From positions 6,648,985 through 6,712,984 of the forward strand of contig JAMXBB010000008.1 in the NCBI GenBank assembly GCA_024138015.1: 64,000 bases of DNA. Direction: 5' to 3'. The stretch comes from Lumnitzera littorea (Eukaryota; Streptophyta; Magnoliopsida; Myrtales; Combretaceae). Under the pieces are notes generated by a model. It did not search any database. It was not told the DNA's origin and worked only from the letters and a program-made list of their open reading frames with translations. Shown here piece after piece: positions 25,500-38,775 of this stretch. Within the stretch, counting starts at the first letter, position 1, and every line of letters starts with the position of its first letter. The translations under genes and the position numbers were made by a program.

Positions 25500-26600
25500 T
25501 GTTGAAAATGTGAACAATTTCAAGAGGATGAGTATCCAAATTTTTATACATTTGTGTTATTTGATAAGAAAGAAATAATTAAGGAGTTGAGGTATTGCTC
25601 AAGTAATGTGCAAATGAAAGCCAAGCTCAAATGAAGAATGAAGCTCCGTAGCAATCTTCAGTTTTCACCCTAATTGAAAATATTGTATTAAAATTATAAA
25701 ATGGTTTTTCTTTGAGAAAAATTAAAATATTTTTTAATTAAAATAAAAAGTTCAATAGGGGTATGTACTTAAAATCAAAAAGCCAAAAAACAATCTAAAT
25801 TGAACTGAACCAAATTGAATTCTCCATATTCTTTTCCTTTTAGTTTTCAATTTGATTTGGTTTAAAGAGAAACACTGATAAGAAAATATTTGGTTCGGCC
25901 TTGGTTTCTTTTAGTAATTATAATATAAGAATCAGAATTATGACTCATGCATCATCCGTACACATATACAAGTAAATTTACCCATGCTCAGAACTTCATG
26001 ATAATTCTATATAGCTGCGAAGTCTTCGATGGGTTCACATAATGCATACTCTTAATAAATTATAGTAATTCAGAATCTCAAAATAAACTAGATAGATGAC
26101 AAAATATAACAAAAGCATTTAAGGATAATGTCCTTGCAATCTTCCCTTCATTGGATAATTTAATGCCCAAAAAGGTATTTACAAACGGTAGTCTTCTTGT
26201 AGTGCTATATTTCGGAAATTTGAAAAAAAGAATAAATCTATGACTTAAGGAGGGAAGTTTATCATCTTTTGCCTAGATAGAAGGTGGGACCTTATATAAC
26301 ACATGAAAGTACTTTAAAAACTTGTTAAGGCGATGTCCACATTAAGGCCTCTTTCTTTGGACGGAAATGCAAACCTTTTATAACGGTCTCAACTTCTCTA
26401 CTAGATAAATGATAAATAAAGCAATTGTGGGTACACTCAACACCAAGACACCAGAAGAGAAGTTCAGGTTTTGATAGAAGGTATGACCATGAATAATTAT
26501 TAGTGGGAGAACCTAAGGGGAAGCAAAATGTCATGAGCATATTTGAGCTCAATATTGTATAGTCTTTAGCACTCAAGTGGAGATGTTGAGCAAGAATATT
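25500..26600. other. Intergenic, with a degenerate ggttcgg-type repeat near 25.8 kb
   Basis: Around 25790-25915 the sequence alternates 'aactgaaccaaattgaatt' and 'tttgatttggttt'. This is the pattern of a degenerate hAT-like repeat, also seen at 38.27-38.76 kb. Nothing else was recognised. Confidence 0.4.
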
Positions 26601-26769
26601 GAATCTCTCTTAGCTAGTTCACACCAACCACAACTCAACCCTAACAACTCTAGCCAAGAAGGGATTGTAGGTTGTGACCAAATAGAACAGGTTGATTTTC
26701 TAAGGAAACCTACAAGATACTAGTATAATCGCTACAGTAACACTTACAGCATAAGGTAAAGAGATCATC

Positions 26770-27100
26770 CTAATTTTTCATAGGTGGGTTGAAGTGAAGG
26801 TTAAGGTCAATAATGGCAGGTAGGGAATCAGCTTCAGCAAAGACCAATTTTGCTTCCACCCGGGTTTCAATAACCAACAACACCCCTACTTGCTCTAGAG
26901 AAGAAGTTGGAAAGCTTCGTGGAAAAATATTTTTAATCAAACAAGGCTTGAATGCAACCAATAGGTACCTCTTTAAGGAACCAAGAAGCCTCCATCCATA
27001 ACCTGGAGAATCAAATTAGCCGGATTGCAAGGATGCTGAATGAATGACAATAAGGATCACTGCTTGGGAACATTGAAACGAACCATAAGGAACATGTTAA
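26770..27100 (+). pseudogene. Athila-like gypsy gag C-terminus, frameshifted
   Basis: After a frame change near 26980 the plus strand reads 'NQEASIHNLENQISRIARML', then 'EHVNAVILRSGKDL'. This is the conserved gag tail that precedes the protease in Athila-like and related plant gypsy elements. It joins the frame at 27105. Stops and shifts show it is dead. Confidence 0.75.
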
Positions 27101-27104
27101 TGCA

Positions 27105-27890
27105 GTGATCTTGAGAAGTGGTAAAGATCTACAAGGTAAGATAAAGGAGGATAAGGAAACAGTTGAGAAAGAAGTAGAGGTTAAGGGTAAAGAAAGTTTA
27201 GAACCACTAAGATTAAAAGAGAGCGTAGAGCCGCTAAAAGTAAAGGAGTATAAGCCATCTATCTTGTATCTACAATGTCTTAAGCAAGACCGCCCTAATC
27301 CAACCAAGCAATTCGATAAATTCCTTGATCTTTTTAAACAATTACAAGTGAACTTATATCTTGTTGATGTTTTATTGTAGATGCCAAAGTACGCAAAGTT
27401 CCTAAAGGATCTTTTGTTAAACAAGAGGAAGTTAGAGGATCTTTCAACTATTACACTGAACAAGGAATGCTCTGCACTACTCCAGAATAAGTTGCCAAAG
27501 AAATTACTAGATCTAGGGAGTTTTATTCTTCCTTATCTGCTTGGAAACTTATCTATAGGTAATGTTTTGGTAGATCTAAGAGCTAGTATAAACTTGATGC
27601 TATTTAAGTTGTTTAAAAAGCTAGGGTTAGGAGAACCTAAATGAACATGCATATACATTCAATTAGTTGATAGGTCCATCACATACCCTAGAGGCATTAT
27701 AAAAGATGTTCTAGTGCGAGTTGATAAATTCATTTTCCTTGTTGATTTTATTATCCTCAATATAGATGAGGATTTCGTGGTACCATTAATTCTAAGTAGA
27801 CCCTTCCTAGTTATTACTAGGGCTGTGTTTGATGTCAATGAGCGTAAGCTCATTTTAAGGGTCGGAAATGAGAAAATTGTTTTCTAGAAC
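27105..27890 (+). pseudogene. Athila-like gypsy gag/protease relic
   Basis: Two successive frames (27105-27380 and 27381-27644) and a frameshifted continuation to 27890 give the plant gypsy gag-protease block. Visible pieces are 'MPKYAKFLKDLL', 'KECSALLQNKLP', a protease core 'NVLVDLRASINLM' where DLGASINLM is usual, 'FKKLGLGEPK', and 'PLILSRPFLVITRAVFDV'. The active-site glycine is replaced by Arg. A stop separates the first two frames. Reverse transcriptase and integrase were not found downstream. Confidence 0.85.
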
Positions 27891-28900
27891 CCGGATTCAA
27901 TGCTCAACTTCCTTGACTTAGAGGGCACAAGCTATGATCGTAATACTTTTAATGTTGTTATTATTGAATGTATGCAAAAAAAACTTGTCAAATGACCTAT
28001 GAACGATTGCTTAGAAATGGGAAATGGAGAAATGGTGAAAACCCTTAATCAATCAGAAGTTGTAGCTCAATTGGGAGCTAATAAATCCAATGTAGTGAAG
28101 ATAGGGATTAAACCATTTTGCAAACCAAATGAAGGAAAGTTAGAGCCTCCTAAAGTAAAACCACCAATATTGGAGTGAAAACACTTAGAAGATTGTTTAG
28201 AACATGCTTTTATGGTGAAGAGCTCAAATCTATCAACAATTATCCTGTCTAAGTGAAAAGCGGATAAAAAGAAAGGACTCCAGCAATACGAGTTTGATGA
28301 GTGGCATGATAAAAAAAAAAAAAAACTCGACAGAAGTTATGTAACTAGACAAGAGAATTTGTTATACTAATGGAAAAATGGTAAGTCTAATCTTGTTTGG
28401 AGGGTACGAAAGCGAGGTAAGGATGGAGATCCATCTTCACTCGAATGAAGGTAAGTAACTCATATATCTTATCAAGTTATTGATGTAATATATAGAACTC
28501 TTGGGAGGCAATCTAAGTTATTTATTTATTTTTTCGTTATTTTCTAGCTTGTAGGTTATTTTAGTTTTTTTTTTTTTTTTTATTGTTTATCTTAACATGT
28601 TAATACTTTTATTTTTTACTTTAGGGTCAAGTTTGCTTTTATGTTGCATTACGCATATGCCGGGTCAAGAGGATAGTGTACCCTACAAGGTTTCTAAGGT
28701 AATGCTCTAGACGCTAAATGAAATTTCAAAATTAATAAATGCAACATAATAAGTTTTCCTTTAAGTTTAATTTTTGCTTTTGATTTCCTTGATTCATTTT
28801 TTAGTTTAGTACTTTTGTTTCTTTAAGTTTCTTTTATTTTTTAATTCTTGCATTTAGGTTTGACATGCATAAATTAAAATAATATATATAATTAAAAAAA
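27891..28900 (+). mobile_element. Degenerate gypsy downstream sequence
   Basis: Only scattered phrases remain, such as 'YEFDEWHD' near 28290, which resembles a post-integrase segment. Poly-T rich noncoding sequence of the type that follows Athila pol comes after it. Confidence 0.4.
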
Positions 28901-28914
28901 AGTTAAAAGAAAAA

Positions 28915-29494
28915 AAAAACAGCATAGTACGTGGCCATATGATATAGTTGCATCATAGATCGTATGAATTCTAGGCAACATTTGAGCCTGTAGCACAGAT
29001 TGTTACATGATCACAAGATACAGTTGTGTCTCAAACCATATCATTCCTAGGCATGCAAAACTAACCGCAGCACAAATTGTTACATAACCACAAGACACGA
29101 TCGTATCTTAGGTCGTGTCACAGCAATTATAAATACATCTGCTCACATCCAATACAGTTATTCCTCCTTGTAATTTTCCTCTCATGCCCAGTACTATTAT
29201 TTTCTCCCTCTTGCTCATGCCTTCCTCCTTCCCCACATTTTCTCTCATGCACAATACATAAGAACACACAAACTCACATAAATTCAAAGATCTCTACTAC
29301 TCTCACTATTTCAAGAATCTAAGTAAGTTCTTGATTCCTCTTTTTCTCTAATTTTTCTGAAAAATTTACTTGGATTTGACTCTTGTGTATGATGGAGTAG
29401 TTAGAATTTTTAGCTTTTGCATGTGATAATCTTTAGAGTGTGTTCATTATCATGAACCTAAGAGAAACCTAGTAGGATTGTCTAAAATTTTTAT
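28915..29494 (+). repeat. Athila-like LTR fragment with promoter
   Basis: Several 'cacgatcgtatc' and 'gatcgtat' type near-palindromes lie at 28930-29125, followed by TATAAATAC near 29130 and a pyrimidine-rich leader. The same organisation occurs inside the complete LTR at 34843-36167. The fragment stops where LTR copy 2 begins. Confidence 0.5.
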
Positions 29495-32400
29495 TTCACG
29501 CGTGCACTTATGATATGAAAATTGCCTTATAAATCAGAGATTGTAAAACTTTAAATGATTATTCACTAAAGTTTTTGATTTAATATTTAATTAACTTACT
29601 ATAAAATATAAGTGATTATGGATATTCGATATTTCACAATCTACCAAAATTGTAGAGAATCAGTATTCCTTATCAAATGTTAAGATAAGGTAAAATAACT
29701 TAATAATTTACAAGAAATCCTATATTGTACATAATCTTATATAAATATTTTCTACGTAAATTGTTTCTGCATCATCTATATATATTTCAATTAAGTCTAA
29801 TAATATCAAACCTATTTCCGGTTTATACTCTACTGTCAACTGTGGAAGGTGTAGATTTATGTCATTTATACATTGATTATCCTTCGTACTTACCTGCACG
29901 GAGTACCTCACCTTAATCGCATGAGACTGCCTAAGAGCACTACCCTTCCAAATGACACTCGACTATTATCTTAACCGAGAAACAGCAATCAAGATAGGTA
30001 GATCTCAACTAAGGCCATTTACTAAACATATCCAAGGCTTCTTGAGCATATAAAGCAAGTCCTTTCACTATCAAAATATATCCAAAGCCCTATGGGCACA
30101 AATATGTGAGTCATCTTGCAATTAATTAGAGATACTATACTAGCGTTGCCTTAATGATAAAAATATTATACACGGTCACTACGAGCCCTCATAGAAATCA
30201 TATAAAATATATTTAAGATTGGAAAAATGTTTTCCAAAAATACTTTTCTAAAAAATCTATAAAGCTAGTACTCTTCATTAGTATACCAATTGGGTCACAA
30301 ATATGTGACAGATATAATTAGTTATTTTAGTCGAACAATCATATTTACCAATTTAAGAAAGTGATCACACGAATGATAGCACACAAAACAATCAGTATCA
30401 AACAACAAGTAACATATAAATAACAAACAACAAGTAGATAGCAAATCATAAGAACTCCCTCACTTGAGTTAATGTTGACTCTCCAATCCTTTGGGATTTC
30501 TAGTTCTTAATAATTGGGTACCTAAAAGATAAATAAATCTATAAGTGTTCTAAAAAACTAGGTTAATCAATTAATTAAATATCTATTATTATTTGTCTAG
30601 TTTTCCATTATAACCCAAGTATAGTATAAAAATAGTTTAACTTAATTCTTTTACGTATTTTTCTTAATTTATCTTAAATTTTTAATTACGTTGAACTTTT
30701 TAATTTTAACTCTGATTTTTATGAATTTATAATCAATTTTTATCATTTTCAATCTTACTTTCGTATAGCAAGGATCCATTTTGGACATTGTAATCTATAA
30801 TTTCCATTATGATGTAAAAATATTATGAATTTTATCATTTTGACTTAAATAATTATAATTTACTATTTTAAGCTTTTCTTCACCTATTTATGAGTTAATA
30901 AATATTTAATGCTTATATTTTATAATTTTCTTATTTATGAGTTCATTTTATCATAATTTTCACATTTTACTATTTTTAAGGTTTAAAACTTATGTATTTC
31001 ATTTTTCACTATTTTAATAATTTCCTAATTAATTAATTAATTATTTTATTATTATTTTTAATTGTGATTTTTATTTAAAAGTAATTATATGTTGACGTGG
31101 CAACATGGATAAGTGCTACGTGTCATTTTCAAAATTTGCATATTTTCAATATTTTTCCTATTTTGTATTTTTACGTAATATGTATATAATTATATTTTAT
31201 TAAATTTTGCAANATACGTCATTTTCAAAATTTTTGCATGTTTTGAAGTTTCTTTCTTATTTTGTATTTTTACTTAATATGTATATAATTATATTTTATT
31301 AAAATTTTCAAATTAATTATTTTCCATTTTCTTTGAATCTCACGGCATATATACTTATATATGTATTATCTTAGCTTATTTATTAATTTAGTATTATAGT
31401 ATATTATACATATACTACTTAAGTATACATGTATATTTATATATACTATACTATTAATATACGTATTTTTTATACATATATATATATACTTAAGTAATTA
31501 ATTTCCCTTAACTTATTCATACATATATACATATGTAATTAAATAATGTAACCTTAAATATACTTTATGTGCTATATGCATATACCATACCTATATATAT
31601 TATACTTGTTTTTTTTTTATAATTTATACATACATACATACATATATGGCTACATCTATATATACATATCTATTGAAAATACAAAGTATATATATTATTG
31701 TATACACATATATATACATGTACCCAAATCTTTTTATACCAAACATTTGTAGAATAATCAAATCCAACATGTATGTATACATGAATATACTTAAATATTT
31801 ATACATATATGAACACATATCATAAGGAAACACTAATTTTATAAACAACCCAGTACATAACTTTATAATACATAAAATTTCCACAAAATACATGTATAGA
31901 AAAGAATACATATAAATGATTATTACAAAATAACTATAATATATATACTACTTACCTATTTCTCTTAGTATTTTGATGAGTAATGGATTGGAAAACTTCC
32001 TCTTCTTCTTGTATTAGCTGAGAATCAAGAAGAAAGTTAAGAAAAAGAAATGAATAGAAGGGGAAAATAAAAAGGACTTTCACTGGATGTGTATTTGTGC
32101 CCTCTTGAGTTTGTTAAAAAAAAACAAGTGATGTGTCAAGGAAAAGGAAGACATATAATCGGTCCAACAAAAGGAAACAAAAGCAATGTATATAAAAGAA
32201 GGAAAAGAAGATAGGAATGCATTAATTTGATGTGATTTGTGCTTAGCTAATATCTTATCTTTTATTCCCTTAATTTAGCACATGGAGAAAACAAACACAC
32301 ACACACAAGTAGCTGAACCACATTATGGAAACCAACGTAGCAAGAGAAAAAAAATTTAGGGAAGGAAAAAGAAAAAGAAGATAGAAGGAAAAATAGGAAA

Positions 32401-32862
32401 AATTAGAATTTTCTAAACATAATAATTATGAAATAATATTGAAATTGTATAAAATTTATTAATTAAATTATTACCTGTTATGTTTATAATATTTAAGAGT
32501 TATCTTAACGCATTTGTTTACAATTTTACACGATTATACATACTGGTCGATAATTATATTTGTCTAGGGTTTTATTACTATTAGGATAAATTTAGTTATT
32601 TTATAGGCTTAAAGTTATAGTTTTAGAGTTTTTGTCAAGTTCATGTTCAATTTTGGGTATTTATGTGCACTTGAGGTTTAAGATTTTTGTACGCGATTTA
32701 TATTTCGATTGAAATTCTAAAGTTTTTTATTACTTATAATATATATGATTTCATAATTTAAAAAAAAAAAATTATCTTACTCAGCCTTATCAACTCATAA
32801 AGTTATCTACAGTATTAGAATTCAATTTTGGCTCTCAAATAGCTAAATTCACGGAGTTTACA
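29495..32862 (+). repeat. Large LTR, copy 2 (same family as 2389-6108)
   Basis: It shares with copy 1, in the same order and similar spacing, 'ttggacattgtaa' (30781), a 'tgacgtg' block (31093), a TATA/ATAC core (31.35-31.95 kb), a purine tract (32.34 kb), 'aaagttatagttttag' (32611) and the terminal 'GTTTACA' (32862). The left boundary is less sure. TTTAT occurs just before 29495 and just after 32862 and could be the target duplication, though such an AT-rich 5-mer is weak evidence. Confidence 0.6.
31115..31310 (+). repeat. 97-bp tandem duplication with an N at the junction
   Basis: The segment at 31115-31212 is repeated at 31214-31310 with about 10% difference. The single ambiguous base N at 31213 sits exactly between them. 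Confidence 0.8.
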
Positions 32863-33379
32863 TTTATAACTTTTGCTTTGAGAACATGGGTAGTAAACAT
32901 GAAGAACACAACTATGTTCTTGAATTGGCACTAATCATTAGGTTTGAAACACATAGAATTATGACATGATCATATCATTTACAATACATTGCTATAAGCA
33001 TGCAATTCTTGAATGTTTGAGTTGAAGTGTTGAATTTCATTACTTTATATGCCTTATTCTTCATTTTGGCACTTAGGGCTTTAGTGTTTAATCAAATATA
33101 CAAGTGCTATTGATTCATGTCATTGAGCAATTAGAAGTTTAAACATGCTTGGAATTTCTTTTGTAACAATAATTGTTAGGATTGTATGAAAGATTTCTCA
33201 AGAATACAACTACATTTTCCATACATACTAAGTGTTTGACAAAATTTCTCAATGACTTATAGTATTTATTTTCCACACTTAGTATTGATTTTTGGTCTAT
33301 TTCTTTATTCTAAGTATTAGGAAACTCTGGTGTATTAGAAATTTGACTTGAATCTTGTTTCCTTTTATAGATATATATG

Positions 33380-34842
33380 GTACCAAGAGCTAAGTTACAA
33401 GTTTAAAGAAAGGAGCTCAAGGAGAGAGTTCAATTGAAGATGTCGATGATGAGGATAAGGATGAAGTTATGGATGATGCCTCCAATTAGGAGAATTGTGG
33501 AGTCGATTGAGTCTTGTTATGAGTATTGGAGATGGAGTTTGGTTTGGATTACTTCAAACTTTAGACTTCTTACATTGATAAACTATGTTACTCAAATTTT
33601 CAGGGAAGTATTAGTTTTTCTTTCTTACTTTTATATCGTCTTATCCATTATTATTTTGATTGATATATCTTCCATTATGTGACTTGATTTGTACATTGAG
33701 AACAATGTACGATTTTAAGTATGGGGAAGGGGATATAGACAATTTTAGAAACTTTTACTACTTAAGAGACCAATTTTTTCACATTTAACTCAATTTTATT
33801 ATTTTATTGACTTACAATAATTTGAAAATCGATAACTTCTAATGAGTTGAATGTAATTTGAATACTTGATTTTTAGTGTTTGATTTATATGATGCTAGAG
33901 TTGATAGATAAAATCTTTGTAGAGTAAAGTTAAGGACTATTTAGCTTAGGACTTTAGAACTTAGGATTAAAGCAACATTATTGATTAGGAGTTAGTCATA
34001 ATTATTTTCAAAGCTTACTTTAATGTATATTTTCCTCTTAAATAACTTTAGAGCTCCATAATCCTTAATAAACAAAGAAATGAAATTTATCTTTTGAGAC
34101 ACCTTAGAAAAAGTTGAAATAGTTAAAGGTACAAAGTGATAAAAATTTAAAAAAAAAGGAAAAATTGGTAAAAATTCGCCTTGGTACCTCAGAAGAGCGA
34201 GGTTGAATTTCACTACCAATACCCAAATAAGCTTAAGGAATAAGTTGGTATGGATTAGCTTTGATTTCTCAAAGGAGCAAAGTTTTTTCCCCCTATCAAT
34301 ATGAGGGCTAGGTTGGTATGGATTGGTCTTGGTTCGTCAAAAGAGTAAGATCTTTTCCTATTGCTGATACAATTGTCTATGAATAATGTGCTTAATTAAT
34401 AACATAAATTCAATGAATTTAAAGCCTTCCAACGAAAGTATGAACTAAGGGGAAGATCAGAGGATGAGTGAATGTAATATGTGTTTACTTTGAACAATAG
34501 TACTTAGTGAGATTGAAGAGAGGGTTGTATATATTTTAGCTAAGTAGGTTTAAAATTTTTACGACACTTTCCTGATTGATGAGATGTTAAATATGATCTT
34601 GAGTATGAAATCCTTGATTAAATGATCTGATTAAACTTTAATTTATATAGATTAGCTTGCGAACTCCAGTACATTGTGTCCTTTGGACATTAGAAAAAAG
34701 ATTGAGTATAAGAGTTAAGGAAGTTATTTAAAGAAAATTGATTAGATTTACAAGTTGGTTTTTAACTTAAAAATTCTTATCATGAGTTTTTCTAATGTAT
34801 TTGCTTGAGAATAAGCAAATTCTTAAGTATGGGGAAGTTTAA
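33380..34842 (+). mobile_element. Athila-like gypsy 3' internal region with polypurine tract
   Basis: It contains the phrases usual in front of an Athila 3' LTR: 'cattgagaacaatgtacgattttaag' split over 33700-33725 followed by 'tatggggaagggg', and 'gagaataagcaaattcttaagtatggggaag' ending at 34837, directly before the LTR. A weak ORF relic starts at 33434. The region is noncoding apart from short frames. Confidence 0.6.
34170..34380 (+). repeat. 75-bp tandem repeat, three degenerate units
   Basis: Units near 34176, 34254 and 34325 each contain a '(c)cttggt/ctttgat..ctcaaaagagc' block followed by a t-rich piece. Confidence 0.55.
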
Positions 34843-36167
34843 TGAATTCCTAATTGTACATATTTTATTTAGTAATTTTTGATGATTTTCCTTGATATTT
34901 GAGTTTATTTTTAGATAATAATACTTAATTCATTAAATTTTTTTTTTCTAGGTTTTGAAATGATCTATGTGAGAAAACGAGAAGATAAAAATAAATTTCA
35001 CTCAAATCAAAGCTAAAATGAGCAAGTTATGAAGATTTAAAGATCAACATAGCTGAATGACACAACTGTGTTATTTCTAAGTGAATTTGGAGTTGATTTT
35101 CTACTGTTACAACCTTAGATACGATCATATCATAGATCGTGTTGTTTCCAGGTTTAAAAAAAAAAAAGGACAAATGTGAGTCACAATTAAAGATACGACC
35201 AAAAGACATGGTTGTGTCTTCGGTTGTGTGTTTTCCAACCGACCTATTTTTTTTAGTTTTTCATATATAAAGTCTTGTTAAGGTTTATTTGAGGGGAGAA
35301 CTTTTTAGCACGACTTTTAAAGAGTTTTTGAAGTAAAGAAAAATAAAAAAAGCAAGGAGAAGAAAAGATTTCAAGATTTAATTTTGTTTAAATTTCATGG
35401 TGGTTCTTTCTATTATTTTCTATACTTTGTTTTTAAATTCCTATTTTATGATGTATAGAGAGTAGAACCTTGGTATCTAGGTTTTGTAGAACCTAGATCT
35501 GTTCATGTGACATGATTAGTATTTGATTAATTTAGTTTTTTAATCTATTCTTGATTTAACTATGTTTACTTTATGATTTAGTTTATTATTTTCATGAATA
35601 GTAATCTAGAGTTTGATATTTTATAAAAGAGTTGAGAGATTTCTTATAAGATTAGATTTAGACATAGTTGATGAGAGATAATTTGCAAGATTTTTCCAGA
35701 ATTTTAAATTAAAACATAGAGAATTCATTATTCAATAATGTAATCTTAAGTCATGCTATTGAGAAAAGATTCTAATAGGTGACTTTAGGGTTAGGGTTAA
35801 TAGACTTGAGAAAGTGATTAACTTTAGTAGAGAATTCTTTTGGTCAAGAAAGATTAAAGAATAAATTAAATTATTTTTAAGAAAACTACATGTTAGATCT
35901 AAGAGAAATAAGATCTAGGTACAACATTAAATCTCAAATTAATTTCCAATTGAATTGCTTTCTTGTTATTTCTTAAATTGCATCATAGTTAATCTTTAAG
36001 TTAGTTTGAGCAGTAATTTAGATTTACTTATTTAAGTTTCTTGAAATTTAATTTATTGGTTAGATAATAGAGACCTAGTGAATACTAGTAGTCAAAGTCT
36101 CCAAGGGATCGACTTTCGAGCTTATATCTGTTATATTATAAAGTGATAGGTACACTTACCTACATCA
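34843..36167 (+). repeat. Athila-like 3' LTR
   Basis: It starts TGAATTCC directly after a purine tract and ends 'cacttacctacatca'. Near-palindromic 'gatcgtg' motifs lie at 35.10-35.24 kb, followed by 'catatataaag' near 35260 as a TATA box. The end 'gggatcgact...gataggtacacttacctacatca' is typical of Athila-like LTRs. Length is 1325 bp. No paired 5' LTR was aligned. Confidence 0.65.
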
Positions 36168-36210
36168 AGTAGAGAGAGAGAGAGAGAGAAAGAGAGAATA
36201 GAGAGATAGA
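36168..36210 (+). repeat. (AG)n microsatellite
   Basis: GA-rich run directly after the LTR end, interrupted by aaa and ata units. Confidence 0.9.
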
Positions 36211-37630
36211 GAATTTGGTAATGGTAGGTGCATAAAACACCTCGCATTATTGTAAGGATCTTATGCAACTTTATATAAAATCACATATTGCGACTTCTTA
36301 TGAAGTCTCAATTATAAATGTGGTATAAACAAAAACATATAGATTTGGATAGAAACTTGCACACTCTTGTTAAGTATTAGAAACTGTGCTTTCATGTGTT
36401 CTTTTGGTGCTTTTTGTATAAGTTGAGTGCAAGTGGTTTTTCATCCTTCCATTCCCCATATTTTTACCAATTTCTTGATTTACTCCATGTTGAATATTTG
36501 TTTGAAAATCTGTATCATTTAATAAAGACTTGACTCATGTCAATGTTTGAAAAAGTAGCATACGAGGAGCGGGTTAGATGGCTTAGAAAATATGATGAAA
36601 GAAGGATGATTGAACACTTGCATCTAATAGATACTTACCAATAGTAAATAAAAACACATGGCTATAAAGTTTGCATTACTTATTTAACTGTTAGTATTTT
36701 CAATGCATTTCACCAGTTTCTTGTTGTCTATGTTATGGTGTTAGAATTGAAACTAGTGATCATCACTGTAATTATCTTCCTTCTCTTATCTATTCTTGGC
36801 TTCTACAATTAACTTGATGCCAATTAACTGAAAGCTTGAGACTTATAGAATAATGATATAATAATAGTGATTGCAATATGTTTTATTGGACAATTTGTAA
36901 AATTTTTTAGTGTGTGGAAAATATTAACAATATTAATGTTGTAATTGCTGCACTAACTTAGCACTTATTTGTAATGAGAGTAGTACTCCTTTATTTATTT
37001 TCCTTTTTTATTACCAAATTCTATGTAACGGATAAAATGTAACTTGTATAATTTTACTTTATATTAAAAAAAATTTGGAGTAGCTCCCCACCTTCATGTT
37101 TAGGAGATTTATCGATGATCTCTTATATATTTTCATGTAAAATATGCTTCCAATTATTAATTTATTAACTCATAACAATTGTGGTTCTATAGTAAAGGTT
37201 ATGTAAAATTTATATCTAATTTAATAGTAAAATAATAATATATTAGAAAAAAAAAGTGCATCATGGTTCATGGGTTTAAGACCTAGAATCATGATTTACT
37301 AGTTCTAAGGACTTGCCTTAGAACCTACTTGCTCAAGCTGTACTCAATTCTTCCCTTTTAACAACCAAGAATCGATGGATTAGGTTGGTTGTGTTGCATG
37401 GCAATTTCAACCTATACTTTACTCTACTCGTAGAATATTTAATTCTTTATCTTAAAGCTCTCTCATATAATCTTAAAAAGGACTTTAGTTTGTTAAAAGA
37501 TCTTAAACCCCCATTAATGAAAATAATACAATTATCTACAAAACCTAGATGTGTAATTAGCACTTTTCTTTAAGATAATAAATGCATTTCTTTTTCTTTT
37601 TCCACCCTTGATATGGTTCGATCCCTTAAA
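36211..37630. other. Intergenic, nothing recognised
   Basis: AT-rich. The 62-codon frame at 37385-37573 is leucine-rich without a recognised family. Confidence 0.5.
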
Positions 37631-37631
37631 T

Positions 37632-37780
37632 TAGGGGTGGTAATTGGGTGGCCTTTGTGCCTTCACCCCTCAAAATTTGCATGCTCGTGCTTTTTCACGT
37701 GTCGGGCCCATTGTGCTCACATGCCTTACATACCTGGATTTCGCGTGCCACCTATTTATACGTGTGCCCCTACGTATCCA
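37632..37780 (+). mobile_element. hAT-like element end
   Basis: It begins TAGGGGTGGTAATTGGGTGG and is followed by gtgctcgtgc/cacgtg-rich sequence, as in a common plant hAT miniature family. The opposite-orientation end of a similar element is at 50546. No right terminus was found here. Confidence 0.5.
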
Positions 37781-38265
37781 TAATTTGGCTTCAAATAAGA
37801 AATAAAATGCTAAAATACATTTTTTTTTTTTTACTATTTTAGGATATTTACGATAATTTATGATATTATCTATTTTAAATTTTTTCGACCTCAAACATTA
37901 AGCGTATGTTTTGTACTATCAGTATATATTTATATGATAACTTATCGAGATTATTAAGTAATTTAATAAATAAATATAATGCGGAAAATAATAATTACAT
38001 GTATGAGTATTTTACTCAAAATATTCTTATGTACGTATAAATATATTTGTTGGATATTTTAAATTTGTATGTTAAAATATTAATTAAAAAAGTATACATT
38101 GAATATATATTATATAATTGTATATATGTATGGATATGTACATTGATAGATGTGTTTATTACTATATAATCCGTAGACATATTTATATACATATAAATAT
38201 GTATGTGTGTACATGGAAAAATATATGTACATATATACCTCAATGAAAACACTTACGTGTATTCA

Positions 38266-38775
38266 GGGTGGGCACAGTTTGATTTAGGATGTTTCGCCCT
38301 TCTTTACTAAACCTAATGTAACGGTTCGATTTTTATTAGAAGTCGAACTTAACTATACGGTTTGGTTTTTAAAATTTTTCAAATCTAATTAAAACTGATT
38401 TGGTTCAGTTCTATCTACGATTAGAACCGTTTGCATCAAATTTTCACTAAACATTTTTATCTCCAATAAATATGAAATTTTAAATGGAATTTATTTAACA
38501 TAATCTTAATAATTGACATAAAATTATGATAAAAAATAACAAGATATGAAAATTTTGATAAAATTTATGAAAATTGATTAAAAAAATAAAAAAGTATAAA
38601 ATAATTATTAATTTTTTTTTATTTAACTAAATGATTTGTTTTGGTTCAAAATGATACGGTTTAGCTCATTTTCCCAAACCGAACCGTAAACTAAACGGTT
38701 CATAATAAAATCGATTTTTTGGTTTGGTTTGGTTTATGGTTCGATCCGTGGTTTATTGTTTTTTTTTTTTTTTTT
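38266..38775 (+). mobile_element. Degenerate ggttcgg-rich hAT-like repeat
   Basis: It begins CAGGGTGGGCACAGTTTG. A 'cggttcgatttt' arm near 38322 and a complementary 'aaaccgaaccgtaaac' arm near 38675 flank an AT-rich centre. It ends near a long T run. Confidence 0.45.

Noticed and set aside
29720..29916. Two 63-codon frames on opposite strands over the same bases
   Set aside because: Neither has a recognisable domain and the region is LTR-derived. Mutual overlap suggests chance.
2389..32862. The two large LTRs as a pair bounding one giant element
   Set aside because: They have different flanking 5-mers, their lengths differ, and an intact host gene and unrelated elements lie between.
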